From NCBI GenBank assembly GCA_047623555.1, contig JBLHMP010000044.1:1-31266 (forward strand): DNA of 31,266 nucleotides, in the 5' to 3' direction. Positions 1-8,519 of the stretch are shown here, piece after piece. The translations under genes were made by a program, and so were the position numbers. A model generated the notes under the pieces. The model was not told the DNA's origin. It made no database searches and saw only the letters and a program-made list of their open reading frames with translations. Each line of letters starts with the position of its first letter. Position 1 is the first letter of the stretch. Source of the DNA: NORP181 sp047623555. GTDB lineage: Bacteria; Pseudomonadota; Alphaproteobacteria; Rhodobacterales; Rhodobacteraceae.

Positions 1-1205
1 CGACATTGCGGCGGATTGCTGAGAGACACGCGAACTGGCCACAATCGACTTCACACCCTGGTCGGCCTGTTGCGCCAGTCTGTTTTCGGTCGATTGGCGG
101 GATATGATGATGTGAATGATGCGGATCGTCTGGCGCTTGATCTGGTGATGCGGCAGATCGTCGGCGGGCAGAGCCGTGGATGCAAAGGCCGCATCCGCCA
201 GTCAGATGGGACGGTTTGAGACAGAGGTTTTGGCGGCGACCGACAATAGCGTTGCGCTGGCTAATGTGCCGGGACATTGGATCGACCGGGTTCACAATCG
301 CAAACCGCCCAAGTGGATCACGCTGGACATGGACAGTTCAGTCAGTCCAACGCACGGAGCGCAGGAAGACACGGCCTGGAACGGTCATTTCGCTGCATGT
401 GTTATCACCCGCTGCTCGCGTCTTCAACCAGTTTGGCCATTTGGAACGCTGCGCCCTGCGCCCCGGCAATGTTCACAGCGCAAATGGATGGGAAGAGGTT
501 CTGAAGCCGATCATTGCGCGATATGCGGATCGCCACCTGATGCGGTTCTTCCGGGGGGATGCCGCCTTTGCCATCCCGAAGCTATGCAAAACTCTGGAAG
601 CGGAAAGATATTACTATGCCATCCGCCTGCGCAACAACCGTGTTCTCCAGGGTAGAATTGCGCATCTGCTCAAGCGCCCTGTGGGTCGCCCGCCAAAAGG
701 GATGAAGCGTATCTACGGCGACTTCGAATATCAAGCCGTGTCCTGGGACAAGCCTCGCCGGGTTGTCGCCAAGGTGGAATGGCATCCGGGCGAACTGATC
801 CCGCGTATCGGCTATGTCCTCACCAACATGCCGATGGAACCTGACTGGATCGTCCGGTTCTACAATCAGCGCGGCACAGCTGAGCAATACATCAAAGAAG
901 GCAAACAGGCGATCAACTGGACCCGATTGTCCTGCAGGGGCATGGCGCAAAACGAAGTCCGCCTGCAGCTCCACGCGCTGGCCTACAATCTTGGCGTCTT
1001 CCTACAGGGCGCTGACCTACCCAAAGAGATGGCCGACTGGTCACTGACCAGCCTGCCAACCCGGTTGATAAAAATTGGGGCGCGGATCGTCCAGCACGCC
1101 CGTGCTATTACCTTCCAGCTTGCTGAAGCCGGCGTCACTGGTGACCTGTTCAACCGCATTCTCTCGACTATCCAGCGGCTGCGTGCACCTCCATGTCCTG
1201 CATGA
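1..1205 (+). pseudogene. IS1380-family transposase, frameshifted (partial at 5' end)
   Basis: DDE transposase of the IS1380 family, which cuts and joins the element ends. Conserved blocks are spread over three frames: GLLRQSVFGRLAGYDDVND (16-165, frame 1), ASASQMGRFETE and LDMDSSVSPTHG (about 170-392, frame 2), a short piece RCMCYHPLL (about 392-420, frame 1), then FNQFGHLERCALRPGNVHS through RLRAPPCPA (about 420-1205, frame 3). The acidic triad is visible as the D of LDMDSS, the D of FRGDAAFA and the E of YIKEGKQA. At least three indels (near 168, 392 and 420) mean no full-length protein can be made, so the copy is probably dead unless the indels are sequencing errors. The N-terminus lies outside the window. 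Confidence 0.85.
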
Positions 1206-1430
1206 GGACGACAGCGGCAAAACTGGTAGGAAAGCGGCTTAACCGGCCTGACCAAACGGGTGTTGATCAGACCAAAAGCCAGGTCAAATCGGTGGCTAAC
1301 GACAGAAAACACCCTCGGTTCGCATGCAAGACGCCCAAACAACCGTACAGCGTGCCCAAAAAGCTTGATCAGGGGTCAAAACAGCGCCAAATTGCAAGAA
1401 TGCGCATTCTACTTGGGGAATGTCGGCTAA
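1..1430 (+). mobile_element. IS1380-family insertion sequence, partial and degenerate
   Basis: The left part is cut off by the window start. The element holds a broken IS1380-type transposase (to 1205) followed by about 225 nt of non-coding tail. The right end is placed near 1430 because 'TTGGGGAATGTCGGCT' (about 1419-1434) resembles the ends I remember for alphaproteobacterial IS1380 elements; the left inverted repeat is not available to confirm it. The tail 1206-1430 shows no gene. The next gene, on the opposite strand, ends at 1474, so the insertion lies just downstream of the def-fmt operon and may mark its transcriptional end. Confidence 0.7.
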
Positions 1431-1473
1431 GAAATAGCCGAACCGGCCAAACCGCGAATTTGAAAGAAAACGG

Positions 1474-1710
1474 CTAGCGGCGGACATACCTCTGCCATAG
1501 CCAGATCACCAACAAGGCGCCCAACACGGCACCAACAAATCCGGCCATCCAGCCCATAACGGCCATCAGCATACGCAACACCAGACCACCGATCAGCGCG
1601 CCAATGACGCCGATAAACATGGTGGTCGGGATATCGGCCTCAATCTTCATCATTCGCGTCGCCAGAAATCCGGCCGCCGCGCCGATAATTATTAATGCAA
1701 CAAAGCCCAT
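1474..1710 (-). CDS. GlsB/YeaQ/YmgE-like small membrane protein
   Basis: 78-residue, almost entirely hydrophobic protein with about three membrane segments (near residues 2-20, 28-48 and 51-72), glycines spaced through the helices and a basic end (QRYVRR). The length and pattern fit the GlsB/YeaQ/YmgE ('transglycosylase-associated') family of stress-linked inner-membrane proteins, whose biochemical role is unsettled. It lies 8 nt after a similar small membrane gene, so the two are a likely tandem pair read last in the def-fmt direction. Its stop codon is followed closely by the IS1380 tail. Confidence 0.7.
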   Translation of the reverse strand: MGFVALIIIGAAAGFLATRMMKIEADIPTTMFIGVIGALIGGLVLRMLMAVMGWMAGFVGAVLGALLVIWLWQRYVRR

Positions 1711-1718
1711 ATCGCCCC

Positions 1719-1958
1719 CTATTTCCGCCGCCAGTGAAACGGTACGATGACCAACGCGCCAATGGATGAGACGATCGCGTTAAGCCCTGCTGACCCAAAG
1801 CCAATGCCAAACATCAACCGGACGAAATAGAACAGAAACGCACCGCCGATGCAGATCATGATCGAGGCCAAAATGCCGTTGCGCGTGAACCCGGACCGTT
1901 CCGCAAGATAGCCAACGATCCCGGCAATCACCACTGTACCAATCATGGTCGGAAACAT
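1719..1958 (-). CDS. small membrane protein, GlsB/YeaQ-like
   Basis: 79-residue hydrophobic protein with three predicted membrane spans (about 4-19, 29-50 and 58-73), a short positively charged loop (ERSGFTRNG) and a basic tail (HWRRK). It resembles its downstream neighbour in size and layout but has only weak residue identity to it, so family membership is less sure. The AGGAG-like 'TAGGAGAGCAA' just before the ATG is a good ribosome-binding site. The gene starts 9 nt after the end of fmt and is probably co-transcribed with it. No catalytic motif is visible. Confidence 0.6.
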   Translation of the reverse strand: MFPTMIGTVVIAGIVGYLAERSGFTRNGILASIMICIGGAFLFYFVRLMFGIGFGSAGLNAIVSSIGALVIVPFHWRRK

Positions 1959-1967
1959 ATTGCTCTC

Positions 1968-2873
1968 CTAAAATTGCGCGCCCTTGGCCACTGGCCAGCC
2001 ACGCAAAAACGTCTCGCTATCCTGCGCGCCTTTGCCCGCGCGTTGCAAGCGCAGCATTTTCACCGCACCGGTGCCGCAGGCCACGGTCAGCGTATCGTCA
2101 AGCGTTTCACCCGGCGCGCCCTGCCCCTGCACACAGATCGAGGCCAGCAATTTGACCCGTTGCCCGATCATATCTGTCCAGGCCCCGGGGAACGGCGACA
2201 GACCCCGGATCAAACGATCGACTTCTACAGCAGGCCGCGCCCAATCCACATGCGCCTCGGCTTTGTCGATCTTGGCGGCATAGGTGACGCCATCGTCGGG
2301 TTGCGTGACCGGCACAAGACTGCCCAACTCTGCCAAGGCCTGTACAATCAGCCCAGCGCCGATTTCGGACAACCGATCATGCAACTGCCCGGTGGTTTCC
2401 GTCGCGCTGATGATCGTCGCCTCGCGTAACAACACCGGCCCGGTGTCCAATCCGGCCTCCATCTGCATGATACAAACGCCGGTTTCCGCATCCCCGGCCA
2501 TAATGGCACGATGGATCGGCGCCGCACCACGCCATCGCGGCAACAGGCTGGCGTGAATGTTCAGACACCCATGTTTGGGCGCATCCAACACCACCTGCGG
2601 CAGGATCAACCCATAGGCCACAACAACGGCCAGATCGGCATTTAGCGCCGTGAATTCATCCTGAACGTCCGCCGATCGTAGCGAAACCGGATAGCGCACA
2701 GCCAAACCCAACGCTTCGGCGCGTTTTTGCACCGGCGAGGGGCGGTCTTTCTTGCCCCGGCCCGCAGGGCGTGGCGGCTGGCAATAGACCGCAGCAATGT
2801 CATGCCCGGCTGCTACCAGCACCTCAAGCACGGGCACAGAAAAGTCAGGCGTTCCCATGAAAATAAGTCGCAT
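1968..2873 (-). CDS. fmt: methionyl-tRNA formyltransferase
   Basis: 301 residues. Transfers a formyl group from 10-formyl-tetrahydrofolate to initiator Met-tRNA in the cytoplasm, preparing it for translation start. The N-terminal Rossmann-like formyltransferase domain begins MRLIFMGTPDFSVP and carries the catalytic set N106, H108 and D143 (NIHASLLPRWRGAAPIHRA and GLDTGP). The C-terminal tRNA-binding domain spans about residues 205-300. Length is normal for Fmt (about 300-315). It follows three peptide deformylase genes on the same strand, 36 nt after the last one; the enzymes that add and remove the formyl group are thus made together. A purine-rich GGAAACGGGG lies ahead of the ATG. Confidence 0.97.
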   Translation of the reverse strand: MRLIFMGTPDFSVPVLEVLVAAGHDIAAVYCQPPRPAGRGKKDRPSPVQKRAEALGLAVRYPVSLRSADVQDEFTALNADLAVVVAYGLILPQVVLDAPKHGCLNIHASLLPRWRGAAPIHRAIMAGDAETGVCIMQMEAGLDTGPVLLREATIISATETTGQLHDRLSEIGAGLIVQALAELGSLVPVTQPDDGVTYAAKIDKAEAHVDWARPAVEVDRLIRGLSPFPGAWTDMIGQRVKLLASICVQGQGAPGETLDDTLTVACGTGAVKMLRLQRAGKGAQDSETFLRGWPVAKGAQF

Positions 2874-2909
2874 CGTTTTACCCCGTTTCCCAACCTGTAG
2901 GCTGTGCTT

Positions 2910-3410
2910 TTAGCGCAGCTGCCCCTTACGCGCCCGGCGCAGGAACATGTCCCGCTTAACCTTGCTCAGATTGTCAAAATACATCCGCCCGTTCAAATGG
3001 TCGATCTGGTGTTGCACGCTCGTCGCCTCAAGCCCGACAAAGTCGCGTCGGTTGATCATCCCGTTGGCGTCCAGATAACGCACAGTCACCGCACGGGGGC
3101 GTTTCAATGTCGCCGACATGCCCGGCAAATTCGGGCTTGCCTCTTCATGGGGGCGCAACTCAATCGACGCATGCAGGATTTTCGGGTTCGCCATGCGCAC
3201 AGCCCGGCCCCGTACGGTTGATCCATCAACCACGGCAAGCCGCAGCATCACCCCAATTTGGGGGGCGGCCAGGCCAACGCCGGGCATTGCCTCCATCGTG
3301 TCGATCATATCGGCCCAGATCGCGTGGATGTCATCGGTGATTTCATCAACCTTGGCGGCAGGCGTGCGCAGACGTTTGTCTGGCCATGGAATGCAAATTC
3401 GTGATGTCAT
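2910..3410 (-). CDS. peptide deformylase paralogue, probably catalytically inactive
   Basis: 166 residues, normal deformylase length and fold. Motif 1 is intact (G44-VGLAAPQ-51). Motif 2, EGCLS in active enzymes, reads EASPN here (90-94), so the metal-binding cysteine is a serine. Motif 3, HExxH, reads HQIDH (134-138): both histidines remain but the catalytic glutamate is glutamine. From what is known of deformylases, loss of the Cys ligand and the Glu should abolish normal activity. The frame is otherwise clean and conserved, so this looks like a retained pseudo-enzyme rather than a decaying gene. It overlaps the preceding def gene by 4 nt (ATGA), implying translational coupling. Possible roles, all inferred: ribosome or nascent-chain binding, or modulation of the active paralogues. 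Confidence 0.9.
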   Translation of the reverse strand: MTSRICIPWPDKRLRTPAAKVDEITDDIHAIWADMIDTMEAMPGVGLAAPQIGVMLRLAVVDGSTVRGRAVRMANPKILHASIELRPHEEASPNLPGMSATLKRPRAVTVRYLDANGMINRRDFVGLEATSVQHQIDHLNGRMYFDNLSKVKRDMFLRRARKGQLR

Positions 3411-3901
3411 AATGCGGAATACCTTGCTTCGGCGGCAACGCGTGCGACACTGTCCAGCCGCAGGAATGTGACGATGCCGTCCAGATGGTCCAATTCGTGC
3501 TGGGCAATGCGGGCCTCGGGACCTTCCAGCCTTTGGCGTTGCGTCCGCCCTTTGTCATCGGTCCATTCCAAAACAACCCAATCGGGGCGCTCTACCGCAG
3601 TCAAAATTCCGGGGATCGACAAACATCCCTCATCAACTGATCCCACCTGGTCAGACCGTTCAACAATCTGCGGATTAATACAGGCAACCGGGGTTTTCTC
3701 ACCAGCCTTCCAGGTGCAATCCATGACGAACAGGCGCTGCAACACACCAACCTGTGGTGCCGCCAACCCGCGCCCATTTGCGGCATACATCGTGTCAAAC
3801 ATATCGCCAATCAGCGCACCACGATCATCGCCTCCAACAACCATGTCGCAAACCGTTGTCAGCCGCGCGTCCGGCCATTTGACGATCTCAAGAACTGCCA
3901 T
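3407..3901 (-). CDS. def: peptide deformylase (second paralogue)
   Basis: 164 residues. Metallo-hydrolase removing the N-formyl group from nascent proteins at the ribosome. All three motifs are present: G43-RGLAAPQ-50 (Arg instead of the usual Ile/Val at the second position), E91-GCLS-95 and H135-ELDH-139. It should therefore be active. It differs clearly from the upstream canonical copy, so it is an old paralogue, perhaps with different substrate preference. The start ATG lies inside the end of the upstream def gene (14-nt overlap) and is preceded by a strong GAGGGAAG ribosome-binding site. Its stop overlaps the start of the third paralogue. Confidence 0.93.
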   Translation of the reverse strand: MAVLEIVKWPDARLTTVCDMVVGGDDRGALIGDMFDTMYAANGRGLAAPQVGVLQRLFVMDCTWKAGEKTPVACINPQIVERSDQVGSVDEGCLSIPGILTAVERPDWVVLEWTDDKGRTQRQRLEGPEARIAQHELDHLDGIVTFLRLDSVARVAAEARYSAL

Positions 3902-4421
3902 GCTCTTCCCTCGCCTTTTCGCGTTTTAGCTTTTGCATCCGGCGAGTGATGATCTGACGACGCAGCGGTTTCAGGTAATCGATGAACAATTTACCCTGAA
4001 GATGGTCAATTTCGTGCTGCACGCAGGTTGCCCAAAGCCCGTTAAACCCTGCCTGTTGTTCGTTACCATCCCGATCCATCCAACGCACTTCGACCTCGGC
4101 CGGGCGGGTGATTTCGGCGTATTGTTCAGGGATCGACAGGCAGCCCTCGTCATAGACGTTAGTTTCGTCCGAAGACCCCACTAGTATGGGATTAAACATG
4201 ATCGTCGGCTGCGGTTTCGCGCCGTCCTCTTTGACGCAATCCAGCACGATCAGACGATGCAGCAATCCCAATTGCGGCGCGGCCAGACCAATGCCCGGCG
4301 CGTCATACATGGTTTCCAGCATATCATCCGCCAGCTTGCGCAAATCATCAGTGATGTCAGCTACAGGTGCACAGATTTTCTTCAGGCGGGGATCGGGATG
4401 GATCAAAATATTGCGTTTCAT
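3888..4421 (-). CDS. def: peptide deformylase (canonical copy)
   Basis: 177 residues from the chosen ATG at 4421 (MKRNILIHPDPRLKK); the frame stays open to 4505 but the upstream 28 residues do not look like a deformylase start. Removes formate from N-formylmethionine of new proteins. Motifs are canonical: G43-IGLAAPQ-50, E92-GCLS and H136-EIDH-140, with a long basic C-terminal helix (RRQIITRRMQKLKREKAREEH) of the kind that docks on the ribosome in E. coli Def. First gene of the operon def-def-(def-like)-fmt. It is transcribed away from the PatB-like gene, with which it shares the 4422-4517 intergenic space. Confidence 0.96.
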   Translation of the reverse strand: MKRNILIHPDPRLKKICAPVADITDDLRKLADDMLETMYDAPGIGLAAPQLGLLHRLIVLDCVKEDGAKPQPTIMFNPILVGSSDETNVYDEGCLSIPEQYAEITRPAEVEVRWMDRDGNEQQAGFNGLWATCVQHEIDHLQGKLFIDYLKPLRRQIITRRMQKLKREKAREEHGSS

Positions 4422-4517
4422 ATCGCTGGATTTAAGCGATTGCCCGGCGCGCTGCAACGCCCCCTTGCACCTGTGTCGATAAAGACTAACGTGCCGAGCG
4501 ATCAACAGGAGTTAATG

Positions 4518-5690
4518 ATGAGCTTTGATACCCCAACCGACCGCCGCGGCACCCATTCTGTCAAATGGGACCAAATGGAAAACATCTATGGAATTTCCGC
4601 CGATGACGGGCTGTCGATGTGGGTCGCCGACATGGATTTCCCGGCGCCTGACTGTGTGCTGAACAAGCTGCGCGAACAGGTCGACCATGGCGTTTATGGC
4701 TATACCAATCACGAGGGCGACTATCTGGGCGCGATTCAGTGGTGGATGAAAACCCGCCACAACTGGGAGATCGATCCGTCGTGGATTTTCACCACCACCG
4801 GTATCGTCAACGCCTGTGGCCTGTGTCTGGATGTGTTCACCAAACCCGGCGATGGCATTGTTTTGTTCACGCCCGTGTATCACGCCTTTGCCAAGGTGAT
4901 TAACAGCGCCGGGCGTGAGGTTGTTGAATGCCAGATGGTGCTGGACAACGGCCGTTATGAGATGGATTTTGACGCCTATGACGCGGCGATGACCGGGTCC
5001 GAAACCATGCTGATTCTGTGCTCGCCGCATAATCCCGGAGGCCGTGTCTGGAGCCGCGAAGAGCTGCAGGGTGTCTGTGATTTCGCCAAGCGGCATGATC
5101 TGATATTGGTCTCTGATGAAATTCACCACGATCTGGTCTATCCCGATACCACGCATATTGCGATGGCCAATGTGGATCGCTCGATCAATGATCGGCTGAT
5201 CATGCTGACCGCCCCGTCCAAGACGTTTAACATTGCCGGGCTACATACCGGTCACGTGACGATCGAAGACCCAGTTCTGCGGGCCAAATTTTCCGATCGG
5301 ATGCAGGCACTTTATATCGGCTCAAACTCGGCTGGCACCTATGCGACCCTTGCCGCCTATTCCCCCGAAGGCGCCACCTGGGTGGACGAACTGATGGCCT
5401 ATCTTGAAGGCAACCGCAAAATCTTTGACGCCGCGATTGCCGACATTCCCGGCCTGTCATCCATGCCGCTTGAGGCGACATACCTTAGCTGGGTAGACTG
5501 CTCCGGCACCGGTATGAGCGCCGAAGAATTCGCCCGTCGGGTGCAGAAGGACGCCAAAATTGCCGTCAATCTGGGCGAAACATTTGGCAGCGGGGGCGAA
5601 ACCTGCCTGCGTTTCAACATCGCCACCCAACGCGTCAATGTGCAAGAAGCCTGCGTTCGCCTGCGCGCGGCATTTGCGGATTTGCAGTAG
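4518..5690 (+). CDS. PatB/MalY-type aminotransferase-fold C-S lyase
   Basis: 390-residue fold-type I PLP enzyme, probably a cystathionine beta-lyase-like C-S lyase splitting cystathionine or cysteine conjugates to a thiol, pyruvate and ammonia. Family marks: WVADMDFPAP (35-44), HNPGGRVW, SDEIHHDLVY, and the PLP lysine K235 in APSKTFNIAGLHTG. Length matches PatB (about 390). Start choice: AGGAG at 4507-4511 precedes two adjacent in-frame ATGs (4515 and 4518); 4518 has the better spacing, though either is possible. The frame is open further upstream, over the reverse-strand def gene, but without similarity. A few residues separate this family from MalY, so the exact substrate is open. Confidence 0.9.
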   Translation: MSFDTPTDRRGTHSVKWDQMENIYGISADDGLSMWVADMDFPAPDCVLNKLREQVDHGVYGYTNHEGDYLGAIQWWMKTRHNWEIDPSWIFTTTGIVNACGLCLDVFTKPGDGIVLFTPVYHAFAKVINSAGREVVECQMVLDNGRYEMDFDAYDAAMTGSETMLILCSPHNPGGRVWSREELQGVCDFAKRHDLILVSDEIHHDLVYPDTTHIAMANVDRSINDRLIMLTAPSKTFNIAGLHTGHVTIEDPVLRAKFSDRMQALYIGSNSAGTYATLAAYSPEGATWVDELMAYLEGNRKIFDAAIADIPGLSSMPLEATYLSWVDCSGTGMSAEEFARRVQKDAKIAVNLGETFGSGGETCLRFNIATQRVNVQEACVRLRAAFADLQ

Positions 5691-5699
5691 GAGCACACC

Positions 5700-6220
5700 A
5701 TGCGGCGGCTGTTCCTTGCAGTCGCCCTGGTCTTGGTTGGATTTGTTGTTGGCAACGCTATTCTCCGGCGCCACCCGTGCCGGAGCTTGCCACACCTGTT
5801 GAACGGATCGACCGCATCCTGATCGAAAAATCGGCGCGGCGTCTGACCGGCTTTCACGATGGTGTTGCCATCCTTCGCTATGACATGGCGTTGGGGTTTA
5901 CCCCTGCGGGCGACAAACAAATCGAAGGCGACGGAAAAACGCCCGAGGGTGTGTTTCACATCAACCGTCGCAATCCAGAAAGCGCCTTTCATCTGTCATT
6001 GGGCATTAACTATCCGCAGCCAGATGACATTAGCCGCGCCAAATTGGACGGAATAGATCCGGGTGGCGATATTTTTATCCACGGACAGCCAAATGGGACC
6101 GGCGCGTTGATCACCCTACCGGGCGATTGGACCGCCGGGTGCATTGCATTATCTGATGCTCAGATCAGAGAGCTGTGGCGCGTTACAAAAATCGGCACGC
6201 AGGTTGAAATTGTGCCCTAA
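5700..6220 (+). pseudogene. L,D-transpeptidase family protein, frameshifted between signal anchor and catalytic domain
   Basis: The ATG at 5700, 9 nt after the PatB-like gene and with GTAGGAG before it, encodes a hydrophobic leader (MRRLFLAVALVLVGFVVGN) in one frame. The catalytic domain continues in another frame (SPAPPVPELATPVERIDRIL..., from about 5762), open to 6220 with a possible GTG start at 5777. One missing base near 5760 explains the break. The domain has the YkuD-type layout: MALGFTPAGDKQIEGDGKTPEG, IHG, and the cysteine motif TAGCIAL (Cys nucleophile). The family cross-links or trims peptidoglycan stem peptides in the periplasm; the GCIAL form recalls the YafK branch. Translated from 5777 alone it would lack an export signal and probably be useless. 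Either a recent mutation or a sequence error. Confidence 0.75.
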
Positions 6221-6248
6221 TCCACCCTCTGTTAGGTGAATAGAAATC

Positions 6249-6932
6249 ATGGACAGTGCAGCAATATTTGACCTAGACGAGACATTATTTGACCGCCGTG
6301 GGTCATTGCGATTATTTCTTGCCGATCAATTCAACCAACTTGTTCCGGGGCTTTTTGACAACACCGAGGCCACCATCGAGGGCTTTCTAAAGTTGGACAA
6401 TCGGGGGCAAGTGCCAAAGCTGGGTGTCTACAAATCGGTGCTTGCTCAGGCGGGAAATGACGACGACATTTTGGCCAGTAGATTATTTGCCGACTATGAA
6501 CAAAACGCCTGTCGATTTGCCCGACCTTTTGTGGGCATGGAGAATATGTTCTCTGAATTGAGCATCTTAGGGGTCAAGACCGGGATTGTCAGCAACGGGC
6601 AAATGCATATTCAGTTGCGCAGTTTGCTGGCTCTTAATTTGGATCGCCTGGTTGATGTCTATCTGATTTCAGAGACCGAAGACCTACGCAAACCCGAACC
6701 AGAAATATTCCTGCTCGCCGCGCGCCAACTAGACATCACCCCGACCCGCTGTATTTTTGTGGGCGACTCGCCCGAAAGCGACATAGCCGGGGCATGCCGG
6801 GTTGGAATGAAAACAATCTGGTTTCCAAATGGGGTAGTCTGGCCGACAGGCCTTAGCCTGAAACCCGATGCAGTGGTTCAGTCATTGCCCCAAATAAGCA
6901 GCATCGTCCGGCGCTGGATCAGTGATTTTTAG
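6249..6932 (+). CDS. HAD-superfamily hydrolase (subfamily IA)
   Basis: 227-residue cytoplasmic phosphatase-like enzyme. Motif I is D8-LDET (nucleophile D8, acid/base D10), motif II is the S of IVSNGQ, motif III is the K of RKPEPEIF, and motif IV is VGDSPESDIAG. A helical cap sits between motifs I and II (about residues 15-95), typical of the YjjG / phosphoglycolate phosphatase-like group. The substrate cannot be read from sequence; nucleotides or sugar phosphates are usual. AGGTGA at 6233-6238 serves as ribosome-binding site. It converges with the small gene on the other strand. Confidence 0.9.
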   Translation: MDSAAIFDLDETLFDRRGSLRLFLADQFNQLVPGLFDNTEATIEGFLKLDNRGQVPKLGVYKSVLAQAGNDDDILASRLFADYEQNACRFARPFVGMENMFSELSILGVKTGIVSNGQMHIQLRSLLALNLDRLVDVYLISETEDLRKPEPEIFLLAARQLDITPTRCIFVGDSPESDIAGACRVGMKTIWFPNGVVWPTGLSLKPDAVVQSLPQISSIVRRWISDF

Positions 6933-6954
6933 GCGCAGAAGACAGCGCTGGCCT

Positions 6955-7317
6955 TTAGCCTAATTCGCCGTCGTACTCTAACAACCCAACCGGAGACTTG
7001 GGGTCGCGGTAAAAATCAAGCGGTGCCGTATCAGCCGCGACGGTATTGCGCTTGAACTCATAGCGCATCTCGCCAGCCTCAGATTCGGCCGCAACGATCA
7101 GGCATTGGTACAAATGCACCCCGCCATCATAAAGATCGACCAAACCGCGCAGATTTGGCACCGCTTCTGCCTCAACGGCAAAGCCGGTTTCCCACATCCG
7201 CAGAACATGGTGAAAATCATCGTTCGCCAGCACCCGTAAACGGCTGGCCTTTTTCAGTCCGGCGAGGCGCGCAGCCTCAAGACCTTCGCGGACTTCTTTG
7301 GACAGAAATGTTGTCAT
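6955..7317 (-). CDS. conserved small protein of unknown function
   Basis: 120 residues from the ATG at 7317, chosen because GGGAGGT lies 6-7 nt upstream; the frame extends to 7380 with a cysteine-rich stretch unlike coding sequence. The N-terminal third is a basic amphipathic helix (KEVREGLEAARLAGLKKASRLRV), the rest mixed alpha/beta with a run VDLYDGGVHLYQCLIVAAE and an acidic end. No signal peptide, membrane segment or catalytic motif is seen. I do not recognise a named family. It stands alone, convergent with the HAD gene and divergent from the hydroquinone reductase gene. Confidence 0.8.
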   Translation of the reverse strand: MTTFLSKEVREGLEAARLAGLKKASRLRVLANDDFHHVLRMWETGFAVEAEAVPNLRGLVDLYDGGVHLYQCLIVAAESEAGEMRYEFKRNTVAADTAPLDFYRDPKSPVGLLEYDGELG

Positions 7318-7541
7318 GGCGCAGACCTCCCAAACACTACATCGGTAACCCTGACACTGGCACAAACAAAAGCAAGTCACGAGTCGGCATCACCCTATCT
7401 CTGATATAGAGGCGTTGCGTAAACAAAACATGACGCCAACACAGACTGTGCACAAATGCAGATCAGTTGCGCGTCTTTTGCGATAGGATGGGCGCCACAA
7501 CAGCGCTATTTACAAGGCGTATATCGAATAGGAGAGCGATT

Positions 7542-8516
7542 ATGGGGCTACTGGTCGACGGTCAATGGCAGGACCAATGGTACGAAACAAAAGCAACCGG
7601 GGGCAAATTTGTCCGTGCCGATGCAAAGTTTCGAAATTGGATCACAGCCGACGGAAGCGCCGGAATTTCCGGTGTTCAGGGCTTTGCCGCCGAATCGGGT
7701 CGCTATCATCTTTATGTCAGCCTTGCCTGCCCCTGGGCACACCGCACGCTGATCTTTCGTGCACTCAAAGGCCTGACAGACCACATTGACGTATCTGTGG
7801 TGCACCCCGACATGCTCGACCAAGGGTGGACCTTTGCCACCGATGACCACGGCGCAACCGGTGACACGCTGTTTGGCTTGGATTATGCGCACCAAATCTA
7901 TACCAAGGCGGACCCGGATTTCACCGGTCGCGTCACTGTGCCGATCCTGTGGGACAAGAAACAGGGCAAAATCGTTTCCAACGAAAGCTCTGAAATCATC
8001 CGCATGTTCAATTCGGCGTTTGACGAAATCACCGGCAACAGTGATGATTTCTGGCCCGAACCTATGCGCGACGACATTGAAACGGTGAACAACCGTATCT
8101 ACAACACGCTGAATAACGGCGTTTACCGATGCGGCTTTGCCACCTCGCAAGAGGCCTATGACGCCGCCGTTGTGCCGCTGTTTGATACACTGGACTGGCT
8201 AGAGGATCGCCTGTCGCAATCGCGTTATCTGATGGGCGACACCCTAACCGAGGCCGACTGGCGTTTGTTCACGACCTTGCTGCGGTTTGATCCGGTCTAT
8301 CATCTGCATTTCAAATGCAACCGGCGACGGCTGGTCGATTATCCCAACCTTTGGGCCTACACGCGTGAGCTTTGTCAGTGGCCGGGCGTGGCAGACACAA
8401 TCGGTCTACAGCACATCGTGCGGCACTATTATTACTGTCATGATACCATCAATCCGAACCGGATTATTCCGATCAACCCGGTTTTGGACTACGCGGAACC
8501 CCATGGTCGCGGCTAA
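7542..8516 (+). CDS. glutathionyl-hydroquinone reductase (Xi-class glutathione transferase)
   Basis: 325 residues. Reduces glutathionyl-hydroquinones to hydroquinones with glutathione, in the cytoplasm; the family includes E. coli YqjG and yeast Ecm4. The N-terminal thioredoxin-fold domain holds the catalytic C63 in LACPWAHRTL, and the hallmark WTFATDD and NNESSEIIR-like block (VSNESSEIIRMFNSAFD) follow. The C-terminal helical domain carries NNGVYRCGFATSQEAYD and EADWRLFTTLLRFDPVY. The start at 7542 is supported by GGAGAG 5 nt upstream and by the family start (MGLLVDGQW); an open stretch to 7467 is not similar to the family. Confidence 0.93.
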   Translation: MGLLVDGQWQDQWYETKATGGKFVRADAKFRNWITADGSAGISGVQGFAAESGRYHLYVSLACPWAHRTLIFRALKGLTDHIDVSVVHPDMLDQGWTFATDDHGATGDTLFGLDYAHQIYTKADPDFTGRVTVPILWDKKQGKIVSNESSEIIRMFNSAFDEITGNSDDFWPEPMRDDIETVNNRIYNTLNNGVYRCGFATSQEAYDAAVVPLFDTLDWLEDRLSQSRYLMGDTLTEADWRLFTTLLRFDPVYHLHFKCNRRRLVDYPNLWAYTRELCQWPGVADTIGLQHIVRHYYYCHDTINPNRIIPINPVLDYAEPHGRG

Positions 8517-8519
8517 ATC

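Noticed and set aside
1206..1473. Possible small gene (94-codon frame from 1193) after the IS1380 transposase
   Set aside because: Lys/Arg/Gln-rich frame without domain; the region matches the non-coding tail expected of the IS.
4512..5156. 214-codon frame on the minus strand opposite the PatB-like gene
   Set aside because: Antisense shadow with no ribosome-binding site; PatB motifs are on the plus strand.
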